Origin: Nitrosarchaeum sp.
GTDB taxonomy: Archaea > Thermoproteota > Nitrososphaeria > Nitrososphaerales > Nitrosopumilaceae
Assembly: GCA_023265135.1 (NCBI GenBank)
Contig: JAHFUM010000001.1
Span: 437,632 to 501,631 of the forward strand
Direction: 5' to 3'
Length of the DNA stretch: 64,000 nucleotides
Shown here: one piece after another, positions 33,999 to 43,295 of the stretch
How the letters are laid out: every line of letters begins with the position of its first letter
How positions within the stretch are numbered: position 1 is the first letter of the stretch
Translations under genes and position numbers: made by a program
The notes under the pieces: model-generated
Database searches by the model: none
Told to the model about the DNA's origin: nothing
Seen by the model: the letters and a program-made list of their open reading frames with translations, nothing else

Positions 33999-34841
33999 CT
34001 AGTATTTTGCAGTTAAAATTAAAACTTGCCAAGGAAATACAATCACTCCATTTTTTTTAGTATGTGGAATGGTATTTTGTTTAACTGTCTGTTTCAATTC
34101 TTTTCTTGTAGATATGTCTAGCGAATTTAATTTTTCCTTGAGTGGTTTAGCAATATATTTTAGATAATTTCTCCAATAATCATCAAATTTTCCTGGACTA
34201 TAACTAAAAGTAAAATCTTTTATTGAAATTTTTGAGAATCCTGCAGTTCTAATTTCATTGTCCAATGCACTCTTTGTTCCAAATCTATCCATATTAGGTG
34301 ACCCAGGTGGAACATAATCTGGAATAAACTCCAATACAGCATCTAAGATATTACTAAAAAATGGAACTTTATCTTTATGTCCGTGAACAGATATCCCAAG
34401 CGTTCCTGTTTTTTTGAGGCTATTTCTAATGTTTTTTAATGCTTTTTGTGCATTAGGAAAAAAGAATAATCCATACTGACATGTTACAATATCAAATTTT
34501 CGAGCAAAACTAAATTTTTCAGCATCAATATTTACAAAATCTAAATTAGATTTTACACTATTCCATTTTTTGGCAATTTTAATTGCAGTAATTGAAGCAT
34601 CTGCTCCTACAACATATCCTGAATCCCCAACTTTATCAGTGATTTTTTTTGTAACTACTCCAGTACCACATGCAAGATCTAATACACTATTACCTTTAGT
34701 TACATTAACTAGCTTGACTAATTTAGAAGTGCTTTGAAATGGACCTTCACTAACACTTGCCCATCTTTTATGGTACCGTGGTGCAATCTCATTCCATATT
34801 TTTATATTACTTTGTTTATATGCTGTGTCGCTGATTTTCAT
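33999..34841 (-). CDS. Class I SAM-dependent methyltransferase
   Basis: A 280-residue Rossmann-fold methyltransferase. Motif I is VLDLACGTGVVTKKI (about residues 51-65), then VVGADASITAIKIAKKW and the acidic loop LDFVNIDAEKF, with FDIVTCQYGLFFFPNAQKAL after it. It resembles the UbiE/Coq5-type family, so quinone or small-molecule methylation is possible. No substrate clue from neighbours. Start ATG 34841. Confidence 0.87.
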   Translation of the reverse strand: MKISDTAYKQSNIKIWNEIAPRYHKRWASVSEGPFQSTSKLVKLVNVTKGNSVLDLACGTGVVTKKITDKVGDSGYVVGADASITAIKIAKKWNSVKSNLDFVNIDAEKFSFARKFDIVTCQYGLFFFPNAQKALKNIRNSLKKTGTLGISVHGHKDKVPFFSNILDAVLEFIPDYVPPGSPNMDRFGTKSALDNEIRTAGFSKISIKDFTFSYSPGKFDDYWRNYLKYIAKPLKEKLNSLDISTRKELKQTVKQNTIPHTKKNGVIVFPWQVLILTAKY

Positions 34842-34868
34842 TATATCTTTGTTAATTCATGTTATATT

Positions 34869-35036
34869 TTATGTAACCTCTTTTAAATCCAATTGAAGCG
34901 TTCTTCCCGTTTCGTGGAAATACTCATGTTCAATTTCTTTTAGTTTCTCTAATATTTTTTCATTTTGAATTTTTTGTGTCTTCAACTTAATTTCTTTATA
35001 TTTAGCAATAAGTTTTCTGATTTCAGATTTTTTCAT
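34869..35036 (-). CDS. Small coiled-coil protein at the end of the CoA operon (55 aa)
   Basis: A 55-codon frame from ATG 35036 to TAA 34869, beginning one base after the coaBC stop, which strongly suggests co-translation. The sequence is highly charged and helical: IRKLIAKYKEIKLKTQKIQ, KILEKLKEIEHEY, then TGRTLQLDLKEVT. Heptad spacing of I and L suggests a coiled coil or helical hairpin. It has no resemblance to CoA enzymes that I know. It may be a regulator or structural adaptor; function unknown. Confidence 0.65.
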   Translation of the reverse strand: MKKSEIRKLIAKYKEIKLKTQKIQNEKILEKLKEIEHEYFHETGRTLQLDLKEVT

Positions 35037-35037
35037 T

Positions 35038-36327
35038 TTAAGTTTTTAATCGTTGTTCAATTTCTTTTCTAATAAATTTAGCAATTTTTTCTTTTTTTAT
35101 CCATCCTGAAGAAATTACTTTATGTGAATCTATAATTAATACTTCATTACTTCCAGGATTCTTTCTATATCTAATTGAACCTACATCGTTTGCCACGATC
35201 ATATCTGCAGCTGAATTCTTCAATTTTTCCTTAGCTGATGAGATCAATTCACTTTTTGAAATATTTGCTTCAGCTTTGAAACCAACCAAAAAAACATTTT
35301 TTTGATATTTTTTAATATGATCTATGATTTTTGGTGCCTTTTTGAGGCTAATTTTTATTTCATTTTTTGTGCTCTTTATTTTATTTTTACTAGGATTCTC
35401 TAAAGTATAATCTGATACGGCAGCAGCCATTATCACTATGTCGAATTTTTTACTCATTTCTTTTTTAACAACATTAAACATTTCTTCACTTGTAGAAATT
35501 TTAATTATTTTTGCACCGTTTGGTGGTTTTTCAATACCATGACCATAAATCAAAGTTACATTAGCCCCTGAAGAAATTAATTCTGAAGCTAATAATACAC
35601 CAGTTTTTCCTGAACTTTGATTTGTTATTATACGAATGGGATCTATATATTCAATTGTAGGTCCTGCTGTCATTAACACTTTTTTATTTTTTAAAATAGA
35701 TGAAAATCCAAATTTTCTTAGTATGTATTCTAAAACATCTTCCGGTTCAGGCGCTTTTGCTTTTCCTTCAATCATCTGTGGTGTTAGAAATTCAATTTTA
35801 TTTTTTAAAAATTCTATATTTTTTTTAACAGCTACATTATCATACATTGACGCATGCATAGCAAGACATATTAAAATTGGAATCTTTGAACCAAATCCTA
35901 CTGTAAGAACCGTTGATATTGGTGTATCATCAATTCCATTAGCTAATTTTCCAAGTGTATTTGCAGTTGCTGGATAAACTATGATAAGATCTGATTGATT
36001 ATAATCTGCTAATCTAATATGTTCTAATTCTCCTGTTAATTTTGTTATAACTTTATTTCCAGTTGCCCACTTAAAATAATCTGGCTGTATTAATTTTGTT
36101 ACTGCCTCACTTGTAACACATGTAACATCAGCACCATGTCTCATCAGTAATCTTGATAACTCAATTGCTTTGTATGCTGCAACACTTCCTGCAACACAAA
36201 GAACAATTTTTTTTCCTGAGAGTTCAACACCATGAGAACATACAATATCTAATGAAGGATGATTCTTTTTCTTAAAAATCTTCTTAGCTGCCAATTTGCT
36301 CTCGTAATTTTTTAAATTCATTATCAT
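35038..36327 (-). CDS. coaBC: Bifunctional phosphopantothenoylcysteine decarboxylase / phosphopantothenate-cysteine ligase
   Basis: A 429-residue Dfp protein. The N-terminal flavin decarboxylase domain (about 37-205) has VLCVAGSVAAYKAIELSRLL, the active-site His in LEHIRLADYN, PATANTLGKLANGIDD and the LAMHASMYDN lid. The C-terminal CTP-dependent ligase (CoaB) has KVLMTAGPTIEYIDPIR, ITNQSSGKTGVLLA, and the AAVSDYTL block. It converts 4'-phosphopantothenate to phosphopantetheine. Its first 15 codons overlap the panB end by 44 bases; alternative starts lie within those codons. Confidence 0.93.
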   Translation of the reverse strand: MIMNLKNYESKLAAKKIFKKKNHPSLDIVCSHGVELSGKKIVLCVAGSVAAYKAIELSRLLMRHGADVTCVTSEAVTKLIQPDYFKWATGNKVITKLTGELEHIRLADYNQSDLIIVYPATANTLGKLANGIDDTPISTVLTVGFGSKIPILICLAMHASMYDNVAVKKNIEFLKNKIEFLTPQMIEGKAKAPEPEDVLEYILRKFGFSSILKNKKVLMTAGPTIEYIDPIRIITNQSSGKTGVLLASELISSGANVTLIYGHGIEKPPNGAKIIKISTSEEMFNVVKKEMSKKFDIVIMAAAVSDYTLENPSKNKIKSTKNEIKISLKKAPKIIDHIKKYQKNVFLVGFKAEANISKSELISSAKEKLKNSAADMIVANDVGSIRYRKNPGSNEVLIIDSHKVISSGWIKKEKIAKFIRKEIEQRLKT

Positions 36328-37123
36328 CCATTGAAAACCAGTTATCTTGAGCAGGAAACTTGCCTGATTCTACATCGTCTTTATAGTTTTCAAGTGCTTT
36401 TACAATAACCTCAGATAAATTCAAATATCTTTTTGCAAATCTTGGCTTGATTTTTTCAAACATACCTAACAAATCTTGTACTACTAACACTTGACCATTA
36501 CAACCTACACCAGAACCAATTCCAATAGTAGGCACACTAACAGTTTCAGAAATTATTTGCGCAACTTCATTACTCGTCATTTCTAATACTATGCTGAATA
36601 CCCCTGCTTCTTCAAGCTCTTTTGCATCTTCAATTAGTTTTAATGCTGTATCTTTTGTTCTTCCTTGTACTTTGTATCCTTCTGATAACATTGTTGTTTG
36701 TGGTTGTAAACCAATATGACCCATTACTGGAATTCCGATATCTACAATAGCACTGATTGTTTCTGACATAGAAACCCCCCCCTCAAGTTTTACTGCATCT
36801 GCTCCTGCTTTTATTAATTTTCCTGAATTTTTTATTGCATCCTCAATACTTGCTTGATATGACATAAATGGTAAATCTGCAACCAACAAAGCATTTTTTC
36901 TAGCTCTGCTAACTGCTTCTGTAAACATACACATTTGATCCATTGTTACAGGAATAGTATTTTCATAACCAAGCATTACCATTCCTGCACTATCTCCAAC
37001 AAGTAGTATGTCTATTCCAGATTTATCACATAATGAAGCAAGTGTATAATCATAGCTTGTAATAGCTGATATCTTTTTTCCATCTTTTTTCATTTTAATT
37101 ATATCGTAAACTGATTTATGCAA
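36284..37123 (-). CDS. panB: 3-methyl-2-oxobutanoate hydroxymethyltransferase
   Basis: A 279-residue PanB, which makes ketopantoate from alpha-ketoisovalerate and a methylene-folate or methylene-tetrahydromethanopterin donor. Signature segments: KKISAITSYDYTLASLCDKSG, ILLVGDSAGMVMLGYENT (metal-binding Asp), ADAVKLEGG and the catalytic region MGHIGLQPQTTML. Length is normal. The gene overlaps coaBC downstream by 44 bases and phosphopantothenate synthetase upstream by 8, tight coupling of the CoA operon. No panE reductase is in the window. Confidence 0.93.
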   Translation of the reverse strand: MHKSVYDIIKMKKDGKKISAITSYDYTLASLCDKSGIDILLVGDSAGMVMLGYENTIPVTMDQMCMFTEAVSRARKNALLVADLPFMSYQASIEDAIKNSGKLIKAGADAVKLEGGVSMSETISAIVDIGIPVMGHIGLQPQTTMLSEGYKVQGRTKDTALKLIEDAKELEEAGVFSIVLEMTSNEVAQIISETVSVPTIGIGSGVGCNGQVLVVQDLLGMFEKIKPRFAKRYLNLSEVIVKALENYKDDVESGKFPAQDNWFSMDDNEFKKLREQIGS

Positions 37124-37886
37124 TATGTAATCTCCTTGTTAAATTATCTCTAATTTCAATAATATTATCTGAGAGATTTTTTTTGTTATTAAAATCCTTA
37201 ACAATTTTTTCAAGTGATTTCTTGGGATTTTTTGATAGTCTTTTACATGTTATACTTAACAAATCAATTGCTCGTGTAACATTATCTACTATTGTTATAT
37301 TGGCAGTTTGTGAAGTTCTTGAAAGTGGATTTAGATCAAAAGTTATGACTATTTTTCCAGCTTTTCTTAATGCCATAGTTCTATCACCGTCTTCTAATGG
37401 AACAATCACCACATCAGCTGCAAAAATCCCGTTTTTATCAACTATTCTTCTTGCTGAATCCAATCCTGATAATTTAGTTGATGAGTTGTAATTCATACCT
37501 AAAACATCCTTTGCTCCACTCTTTTTGAGAGTTTTTATAATATTCTGCTTTCGTTTTTTATTGGTATAAAATAGGTTTACTTCAATTTTTGCTCCTGATG
37601 TATTGGCAAGTCTAACTATTTCTTTTGGACATAATGCAGCAATATTTCCATTGACAGAGATCACAGGTAAATCTGCTAAAAGAATTTGTGCAGCAGCTGC
37701 CTTGATTGCCAATTTTGCGGTCTTACTTGTTTTTTCACCAAGTAAATAATCAAAAGCTTCACCTCTACCATGTGCAAAGAGACCTTCTTTAGCTACTAAT
37801 CCATGATCAAATCCAGTAACAAGTTTTTCTCTAATTAAAAGAGACTTCACTCTAGGATGCGATTTTGGAATTAAAGACATTAACAT
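37116..37886 (-). CDS. 4-phosphopantoate-beta-alanine ligase (phosphopantothenate synthetase)
   Basis: A 256-residue member of the archaeal phosphopantothenate synthetase family (DUF137), which replaces bacterial PanC: it joins 4-phosphopantoate and beta-alanine with ATP. Recognisable parts are IPKSHPRVKSLLIREKLVTG, GLFAHGRGEAFDYLLGE and VVIVPLEDGDRTMALRKAGK, with DLNPLSRTSQTANITIVD near the C-terminus. ATG 37886 and 37880 are both possible. It follows pantoate kinase directly (4 bases), consistent with the archaeal order of reactions. Confidence 0.9.
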   Translation of the reverse strand: MLMSLIPKSHPRVKSLLIREKLVTGFDHGLVAKEGLFAHGRGEAFDYLLGEKTSKTAKLAIKAAAAQILLADLPVISVNGNIAALCPKEIVRLANTSGAKIEVNLFYTNKKRKQNIIKTLKKSGAKDVLGMNYNSSTKLSGLDSARRIVDKNGIFAADVVIVPLEDGDRTMALRKAGKIVITFDLNPLSRTSQTANITIVDNVTRAIDLLSITCKRLSKNPKKSLEKIVKDFNNKKNLSDNIIEIRDNLTRRLHIA

Positions 37887-37890
37887 TCAA

Positions 37891-38805
37891 TTAATTATTG
37901 AGTACTCTTGCTCCTTGATCATCTAATTCTGATCTTATAATTATTCCTTCAGGATATTTTTCTAAAATTTGTAGAACATGATTTTCTTTTTCTTTTGGTA
38001 TCATTGTAAAAATAGTTTCACCAAATAGTGCTACGCCACATTTTATACCATTTGAAGCCAATTCTTTAATTAAATTTTCCATTCTCAAAGTCATTACTTG
38101 TACATATTTTGCAAATTCTAAAGACATATCCTGAAAATGTTCATAATTCTTTGATTCTAATAATTTATTTACCATTTTTCCACCAAGACCATTAATTTGA
38201 GAAAGACGTTCTTTGATGAACTTGTTTGTTGAAATTGGTGAAAAACAAATCATAATTATAGACATATCTTTTGTCTTGATCTTTTCTACCTGACCAATTC
38301 CTGGTGCTCCTGCTTTGACTCTTATTTCAAAACCACCATAATATGACGCCAAAACATCACCTAATCCTGTCTTACAATTTATTTCTGCATTATGTGCAAT
38401 CTGACCAATAATTGTATGATCTAATCTTGTTTTAAGAGCATAATCTAGTGCATATGATAATGACAATGCAACAGCACTGCTAGACCCTAAGCCATATCCA
38501 ACAGGTACAGTAATCTCATGTCGAATATCAAAAAATATATTTTCAAAATTTCCCAGTTTCAAAAATTCATTTAATACATATTCTGAAACATCTGTCTTAT
38601 CTGATTGATAACCTATAGTAGTAATTTGAAAGTTAGAATTTTGATTAATTCTAGGTAAAATATTGACATGTGTAGTAACTCCTTCTTTAATTGAAAATCC
38701 TGCCCCCATAGAACCTAATTTTTCAGGATCTTTTTGACTATCATTCTCTAAGTAAGCTTTGAAAAAACCTGTAATATGCGCTGGACAAAATGCAGTTGCC
38801 TTCAT
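37891..38805 (-). CDS. Pantoate kinase (GHMP kinase superfamily)
   Basis: A 304-residue archaeal pantoate kinase, phosphorylating pantoate before condensation with beta-alanine. The opening ATAFCPAHITGFFKAYLEN and GSMGAGFSIKEGVTTHV are typical. The GHMP ATP loop is VPVGYGLGSSSAVALSLSY (about residue 98-116), and GLGDVLASYYGGFEIRVKAG follows. It is the first gene of the CoA operon (kinase-ligase-panB-coaBC). Start ATG 38805; about 65 bases separate it from the divergent PhoU-like gene. Confidence 0.9.
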   Translation of the reverse strand: MKATAFCPAHITGFFKAYLENDSQKDPEKLGSMGAGFSIKEGVTTHVNILPRINQNSNFQITTIGYQSDKTDVSEYVLNEFLKLGNFENIFFDIRHEITVPVGYGLGSSSAVALSLSYALDYALKTRLDHTIIGQIAHNAEINCKTGLGDVLASYYGGFEIRVKAGAPGIGQVEKIKTKDMSIIMICFSPISTNKFIKERLSQINGLGGKMVNKLLESKNYEHFQDMSLEFAKYVQVMTLRMENLIKELASNGIKCGVALFGETIFTMIPKEKENHVLQILEKYPEGIIIRSELDDQGARVLNN

Positions 38806-38870
38806 TGATCTCAGTTTAAATTATTCATAAAATATAAGAATATGGCTTAAATTAATTAAATTAGTATAAA

Positions 38871-39851
38871 TTGACTAAATTCATTCGACGCTTGCAAAGA
38901 ATTGGTAGCAGTATTCTAGTTTCACTACCTAAAGAATGGGTAGTTACCAATAATTTGGATAAAGGTAGCCAAGTTGAGCTGGAAACTGGCCAAGACACCA
39001 TCTCAATTTCTGCAAACAAAGAAATGCGTCCTACAAAAGAACTTGTAATTTCGTATCCACTTCCTAAAGATGAAAATATTGTAGCAGATCTAACTGGAGC
39101 TTATCTTTTAGGATATGACATTATACACATAACTTCAAAATCAATCATACCGGGTGAGGATAGAGAAAAAATTCGTAACTCTATGAGACGATTAGTTGGA
39201 ATGGAAATTATTGAAGAAGATGCTTCAAATATTAACATGCAGTTTCTTTTAGATGCCACTACACTAAATCCAGAAAAAATTCTAAAAAGAATGAGTTCTA
39301 TCGCACTAGGAATGTATGATGATGTATCAAATGGCTTAATTTTAGATGATAAATCTAATTTACAAACATTATCAAAAAGAGATGTTGAGGTCAATAGGCA
39401 ATATTTTCTTCTAGTACGATTAATCAGAAGTACACTTGTTGATAAAAGATTAGCTAATGTATTTAATTTAGAAAATATTGATATTTTAGATTATAGAGTA
39501 GCTGCTAATCTTTTAGAAAATGCAGGTGATACAATAGTGGAACTTGCTGATTTTATTTATAATTCTTCTTTATCAAATGAACATTTGAAGAAAATTTTTG
39601 ATGTAGTACAAAATTTTAATGTTCTAGCAGAAAAATCTATCGATGCTTTTACAAAACCTGATAGACGTTTAGCCATAGAGGCTATATCATTACACAAAAA
39701 ATATCAAGAAAATCTTTCTAAACTTAGAAGTACCATAGGAAATAAAAAACAAATTCCTATTGACCTTCTTGATCTTGTTTATATGTTTGAACGAATTGCA
39801 AAATCTTGGGCTGATGTTGCAGATCTTGTAAAGCCTATATACAATAAATAA
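38871..39851 (+). CDS. PhoU-like regulator with N-terminal AbrB domain
   Basis: A 326-residue protein starting with TTG 38871. Residues about 1-45 form a SpoVT/AbrB-like DNA-binding hairpin (FIRRLQRIGSSILVSLPKEW, then SQVELETGQDTISIS). The remainder contains two PhoU-like three-helix units (about 115-215 and 220-320), for example RDVEVNRQYFLLVRLIRS. This fusion is typical of archaeal phosphate-uptake regulators. Target operator unknown; no phosphate transporter lies in the window. It meets the Nudix gene end-to-end. Confidence 0.88.
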   Translation: MTKFIRRLQRIGSSILVSLPKEWVVTNNLDKGSQVELETGQDTISISANKEMRPTKELVISYPLPKDENIVADLTGAYLLGYDIIHITSKSIIPGEDREKIRNSMRRLVGMEIIEEDASNINMQFLLDATTLNPEKILKRMSSIALGMYDDVSNGLILDDKSNLQTLSKRDVEVNRQYFLLVRLIRSTLVDKRLANVFNLENIDILDYRVAANLLENAGDTIVELADFIYNSSLSNEHLKKIFDVVQNFNVLAEKSIDAFTKPDRRLAIEAISLHKKYQENLSKLRSTIGNKKQIPIDLLDLVYMFERIAKSWADVADLVKPIYNK

Positions 39852-40376
39852 TTAAAATAATTTCTTTTTAGCTGCATATGTCAATACTGCACAAATTGTT
39901 TTTGAATCTTTAATTTTCCCATTTTTTATCATTGAAATTATTTTTTTAAGATCTATCTTTATGACAGATAATATCTCGTCTTCATCAAGCTTCAAATCTG
40001 AAATTTTCTTTAATCCTGATGCCACAAAACAATGAATAGCTTCAGTATTGTAGCCTATGGATGGGTAATAGGTAATTAGCGGTGTCATTTTTTTAGCTGT
40101 ATATCCAGTCTCTTCTTCAAATTCTCTAAATGCGCACTTCTTAGGATCTTCTCTTTTCTCTAGAGTTCCTGCAGGAATCTCAATGACATATCCATGAGGA
40201 AATCTATGTTGTTTTACAAGAATTACTTTATTATTTTCATCAATTGCCAACATTGCAGCAGCTCCTCTATGCTCTATCATTTCTCTTTTTACTTTTCTTC
40301 CTTCAATTACTAAATCATAAACACTAAGACCTAAAATTTTACCCTCATAGATCTTTTTCTTTTTCACATTAACCAT
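39852..40376 (-). CDS. Nudix hydrolase, ADP-ribose pyrophosphatase-like
   Basis: A 174-residue Nudix protein. The box GX5EX7REUXEEXGU is intact as GTLEKREDPKKCAFREFEEE followed by TGY, giving the Mg-binding catalytic helix. Substrate loops (HRFPHGYVIEIPAG, SIGYNTEAIHCFVASGL) resemble ADP-ribose or NDP-sugar pyrophosphatases. It should cleave a nucleoside diphosphate linked to another moiety, clearing toxic metabolites. ATG 40376; the Lrp-like regulator ends 15 bases upstream on the same strand. Confidence 0.9.
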   Translation of the reverse strand: MVNVKKKKIYEGKILGLSVYDLVIEGRKVKREMIEHRGAAAMLAIDENNKVILVKQHRFPHGYVIEIPAGTLEKREDPKKCAFREFEEETGYTAKKMTPLITYYPSIGYNTEAIHCFVASGLKKISDLKLDEDEILSVIKIDLKKIISMIKNGKIKDSKTICAVLTYAAKKKLF

Positions 40377-40391
40377 AATTTTTCTTATTAT

Positions 40392-41294
40392 TTAATTTGT
40401 TTGATATGCAAGATGAAGTGTAGGTGATTTATTGGCATCTTTAATAGCTTGTTTTAACCATTTTAATGGAAAAGATATCTTTTTTGGAATAAATAGATCT
40501 GCAGATACTACATTATCCATATTTCTAACCATTTGAGTCAGTTCATCCATTTCAAATATATCATGACTGTACAGAAATAACACAATTTGATTTTTTGCAA
40601 TAAACGGCATCTGCATAAATGATTCATAAAATTTATGATTCATTTTTTCTAATGTTTCTCTAAGATCTCCATCGATCCAAGCAAGTATTGCGTGTGGAAT
40701 AAAATTTTCAATTTTTGTCGGGTCGTAAATTGCTGTAAATTGAATACCATCATTTTCTTGTAGTTTATCAATACATCTTGTTACAGTTTTTGTAGATAAA
40801 CCTGTATCTTTTGAAATGTTTTCAATTTTTTCTGTTGGGTTTTTTAATAATTGCTCTAAAATTTCTAAATCTGTTTTAGTTAAATTGGAATTAAATCCTG
40901 GATTCTCTGCTTCAAAGATAGATAATATTCTAACATCTTTCATTGATTTATTTATAAGCGTAATTTTTTGCTGCAAATTTTCTTTTACTACAATACTACA
41001 AACTGTAATCCCACCAATACATGGCACAATAAAAAATGGTTCTCCAACTAAACTAATTTGCTCTAAAATTTCTTTAATATTTTGACCTGAAACTACTATG
41101 TACAAAACACCAAGTCCTAAAATTGGAGGTTCAACTTTAATGGAAAATTTTTCAATTATTCTTAATTTTTGCATTTTTTTAATTCGTGCCCTAACAGCTC
41201 CTCCTGAAATTCCTAATTCTTTCCCAATCTGCCTATCTGATTCTCTACAATTATTCAAGAGACTACTTAGAATTTTGATATCTATTTTGTCCAA
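40392..41294 (-). CDS. Lrp/AsnC-family regulator with two HTH domains
   Basis: A 300-residue double-domain regulator. The first HTH (residues 3-50: KIDIKILSSLLNNCRESDRQ, IGKELGISGGAVRARIKKMQ) is followed by a RAM-like beta region, then a second HTH (about 140-190: LTKTDLEILEQLLKNPTEK, ISKDTGLSTKTVTRCIDKLQ) and a C-terminal ligand-type domain. The tandem arrangement is characteristic of archaeal regulators. It stands divergent from the ABC exporter genes, across about 115 A+T-rich bases, and may control them. Start ATG 41294. Confidence 0.87.
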   Translation of the reverse strand: MDKIDIKILSSLLNNCRESDRQIGKELGISGGAVRARIKKMQKLRIIEKFSIKVEPPILGLGVLYIVVSGQNIKEILEQISLVGEPFFIVPCIGGITVCSIVVKENLQQKITLINKSMKDVRILSIFEAENPGFNSNLTKTDLEILEQLLKNPTEKIENISKDTGLSTKTVTRCIDKLQENDGIQFTAIYDPTKIENFIPHAILAWIDGDLRETLEKMNHKFYESFMQMPFIAKNQIVLFLYSHDIFEMDELTQMVRNMDNVVSADLFIPKKISFPLKWLKQAIKDANKSPTLHLAYQTN

Positions 41295-41410
41295 TTCCTC
41301 ACCTAAATTAACCTCATAATCTTTGTAAGTAGCTAATAAAATATAAAATTGTCTATAATATTACTAATATACATAAAATACATTAAATATTAGACTATTT
41401 TTAATCTTGT

Positions 41411-42598
41411 ATGGAATACAGATTCCGTTTAGCAAAAAGAATGTTATTCAACAAAAGAGGTAGCCTCATTGGCGCAGTTTTAGCTGTAACCATTGGAATT
41501 TTGGTAATTCATGTTAATTTTGTAATTTTTCAGGGATTGTTTGATGCTATAGTTAGAGATATCTCAAATTATAGAAATGGCAATGTTCTAGTTACAGATG
41601 AGAAAGATTACATCACAAAGTCTGATAAAGCATTAGTTAATTGGTTTGAAAGGATCCCATATGTAGAAGCTGCTACTCCGCGGTTGTCATCGACGGCCGA
41701 TATTAACATGACAAAATTTGGCGTATTACATGAAAAGACAAGAGTTCCTATCGTTGGAGTTGATCCATTACGAGATATTCGAGCTTCCACTGTTCATGAA
41801 ACTGTGTCTGATGGAGAATATGTTTTTTCAAGAAATTCTATTGTATTAGGTTCTAATGTTGCAAAAGATCTTGGAGGTGCTGAAGTAGGTGATAGTCTCA
41901 AATTAATGATTGTTGACCGATATGGGCAAGATCAATTCAAAAGATTTGTAGTGACTGGAATTGCAAAATCTCCTGGCGGTCAAGGTTTTGATTATAGTGC
42001 AGTTATTCATATTGATACTTTGCGTGATTTAATGAATAGAAAAGGTGATACAGGCTCTATCATAGTAAAATTAAACGATCCTTCCAAAGCAATCGAAGTA
42101 AAAAATTTCTTTTTAACTTCTTTTCCTAATGATGATTTTATTGCAGAAACAATAGAAGAATCTGCTGAACAGCAACTTGCAGGATTTAGATCTGGTATAG
42201 CAATGATAAATTTGATTGGATATTTTGGAATGATGTCATCAGCATTTGCTATTGTCACAATTCAGATGATGTTAGTTAATGGGAAAACTAGAGAAATAGG
42301 TGTAATGAGATCTATAGGTGCAACAAGAAAAGATATTTTGATTATTTTTATCTTTCAGGGAATGATAATTGGTGCAATTGGTGCTGGAGTTGGAACTGCA
42401 GCAGGATTAGGCTATACATTTTATGCAAAGGAAACAAAAATGTCATTCAATAATAGTCTCCCATTAGAAGTGACCTATAATTGGGAAAAAGTTATTCAAA
42501 CTGCAGTATTATCATTTATTTTAGCAATAGTTGCTTCATTATATCCATCATATAGAGCAACTAAATTATTACCAGTGGAGGCGATGAGAAATGTCTAA
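41411..42598 (+). CDS. MacB/FtsX-type ABC exporter permease
   Basis: A 395-residue permease with one N-terminal transmembrane helix (about 17-40), a large extracellular domain (about 45-265) and three C-terminal helices (about 272-296, 315-345, 362-382), ending in the typical LLPVEAMRN. The MRSIGATRKDILIIF segment before helix 3 is the coupling motif. This Type VII ABC layout uses mechanotransmission to move substrates or signal across the envelope. Its ATPase partner overlaps by 8 bases. Confidence 0.88.
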   Translation: MEYRFRLAKRMLFNKRGSLIGAVLAVTIGILVIHVNFVIFQGLFDAIVRDISNYRNGNVLVTDEKDYITKSDKALVNWFERIPYVEAATPRLSSTADINMTKFGVLHEKTRVPIVGVDPLRDIRASTVHETVSDGEYVFSRNSIVLGSNVAKDLGGAEVGDSLKLMIVDRYGQDQFKRFVVTGIAKSPGGQGFDYSAVIHIDTLRDLMNRKGDTGSIIVKLNDPSKAIEVKNFFLTSFPNDDFIAETIEESAEQQLAGFRSGIAMINLIGYFGMMSSAFAIVTIQMMLVNGKTREIGVMRSIGATRKDILIIFIFQGMIIGAIGAGVGTAAGLGYTFYAKETKMSFNNSLPLEVTYNWEKVIQTAVLSFILAIVASLYPSYRATKLLPVEAMRNV

Positions 42599-43295
42599 AG
42601 TACTTGAAATTAATAACGTGAGTAAAATTTATGGGACAGGAGAAAATAGTGTAAAAGCATTAGATAATGTGTCTTTTTCCATTGAAAAAGGTGAATTTGT
42701 ATTAATTGTAGGTAGCTCTGGTTCAGGTAAATCCACTTTACTTAACATGATAGGATTACTAGATCGTCCAACAAACGGCTCTGTCTTTATTGATGGAATA
42801 GATACAACACATCTTTCAGACAACAAAATTTCATCATTTAGAAATAGAAAATTAGGATTCATTTTTCAATTCTCAAATCTTTTGAGTGACTTAACTGTTC
42901 TTGAAAATGTATTGTTACCCAGAGAAATTGCTGGAACCAATGATTCATCAGAAAAAAATGCCATGGAATTATTGAAAGCAGTTGGATTACATGATCAAAT
43001 TAACAAAAGAGCAAATAAAATTTCAGGAGGACAAGCACAAAGAGCTGCAATTGCTAGAGGATTGATAAATAATCCTTCTGTTGTTTTAGCTGATGAACCA
43101 ACTGGTAATTTGGATTCTGCTACATCAGACAAAATAGTTCAATTGATGAAATCAATGGCAAAAAAACTAAATCAAACATTCATTGTTGTTACTCATGACC
43201 GAGAACATTTTGGAAATGTTGATAGAGTGATTACAATTAAAGATGGAAAAGCATTCGAAGGAAATCTACCGTCTGAAATAGAGGTTTTAACATGA
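42591..43295 (+). CDS. ABC transporter ATP-binding protein, LolD/MacB-type
   Basis: A 234-residue ATPase: Walker A GSSGSGKSTLLNM (about residue 38-50), signature KISGGQAQRAAIARG, Walker B VVLADEPTGNLD, and the switch His in VVTHDREH. The FQFSNLLSDLTVLENV Q-loop region is typical of the MacB/LolD class that pairs with FtsX-like permeases. It begins inside the permease end (8 bases) and its TGA overlaps the ATG of the surface protein at 43292, showing a three-gene operon. Confidence 0.93.
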   Translation: MSKVLEINNVSKIYGTGENSVKALDNVSFSIEKGEFVLIVGSSGSGKSTLLNMIGLLDRPTNGSVFIDGIDTTHLSDNKISSFRNRKLGFIFQFSNLLSDLTVLENVLLPREIAGTNDSSEKNAMELLKAVGLHDQINKRANKISGGQAQRAAIARGLINNPSVVLADEPTGNLDSATSDKIVQLMKSMAKKLNQTFIVVTHDREHFGNVDRVITIKDGKAFEGNLPSEIEVLT

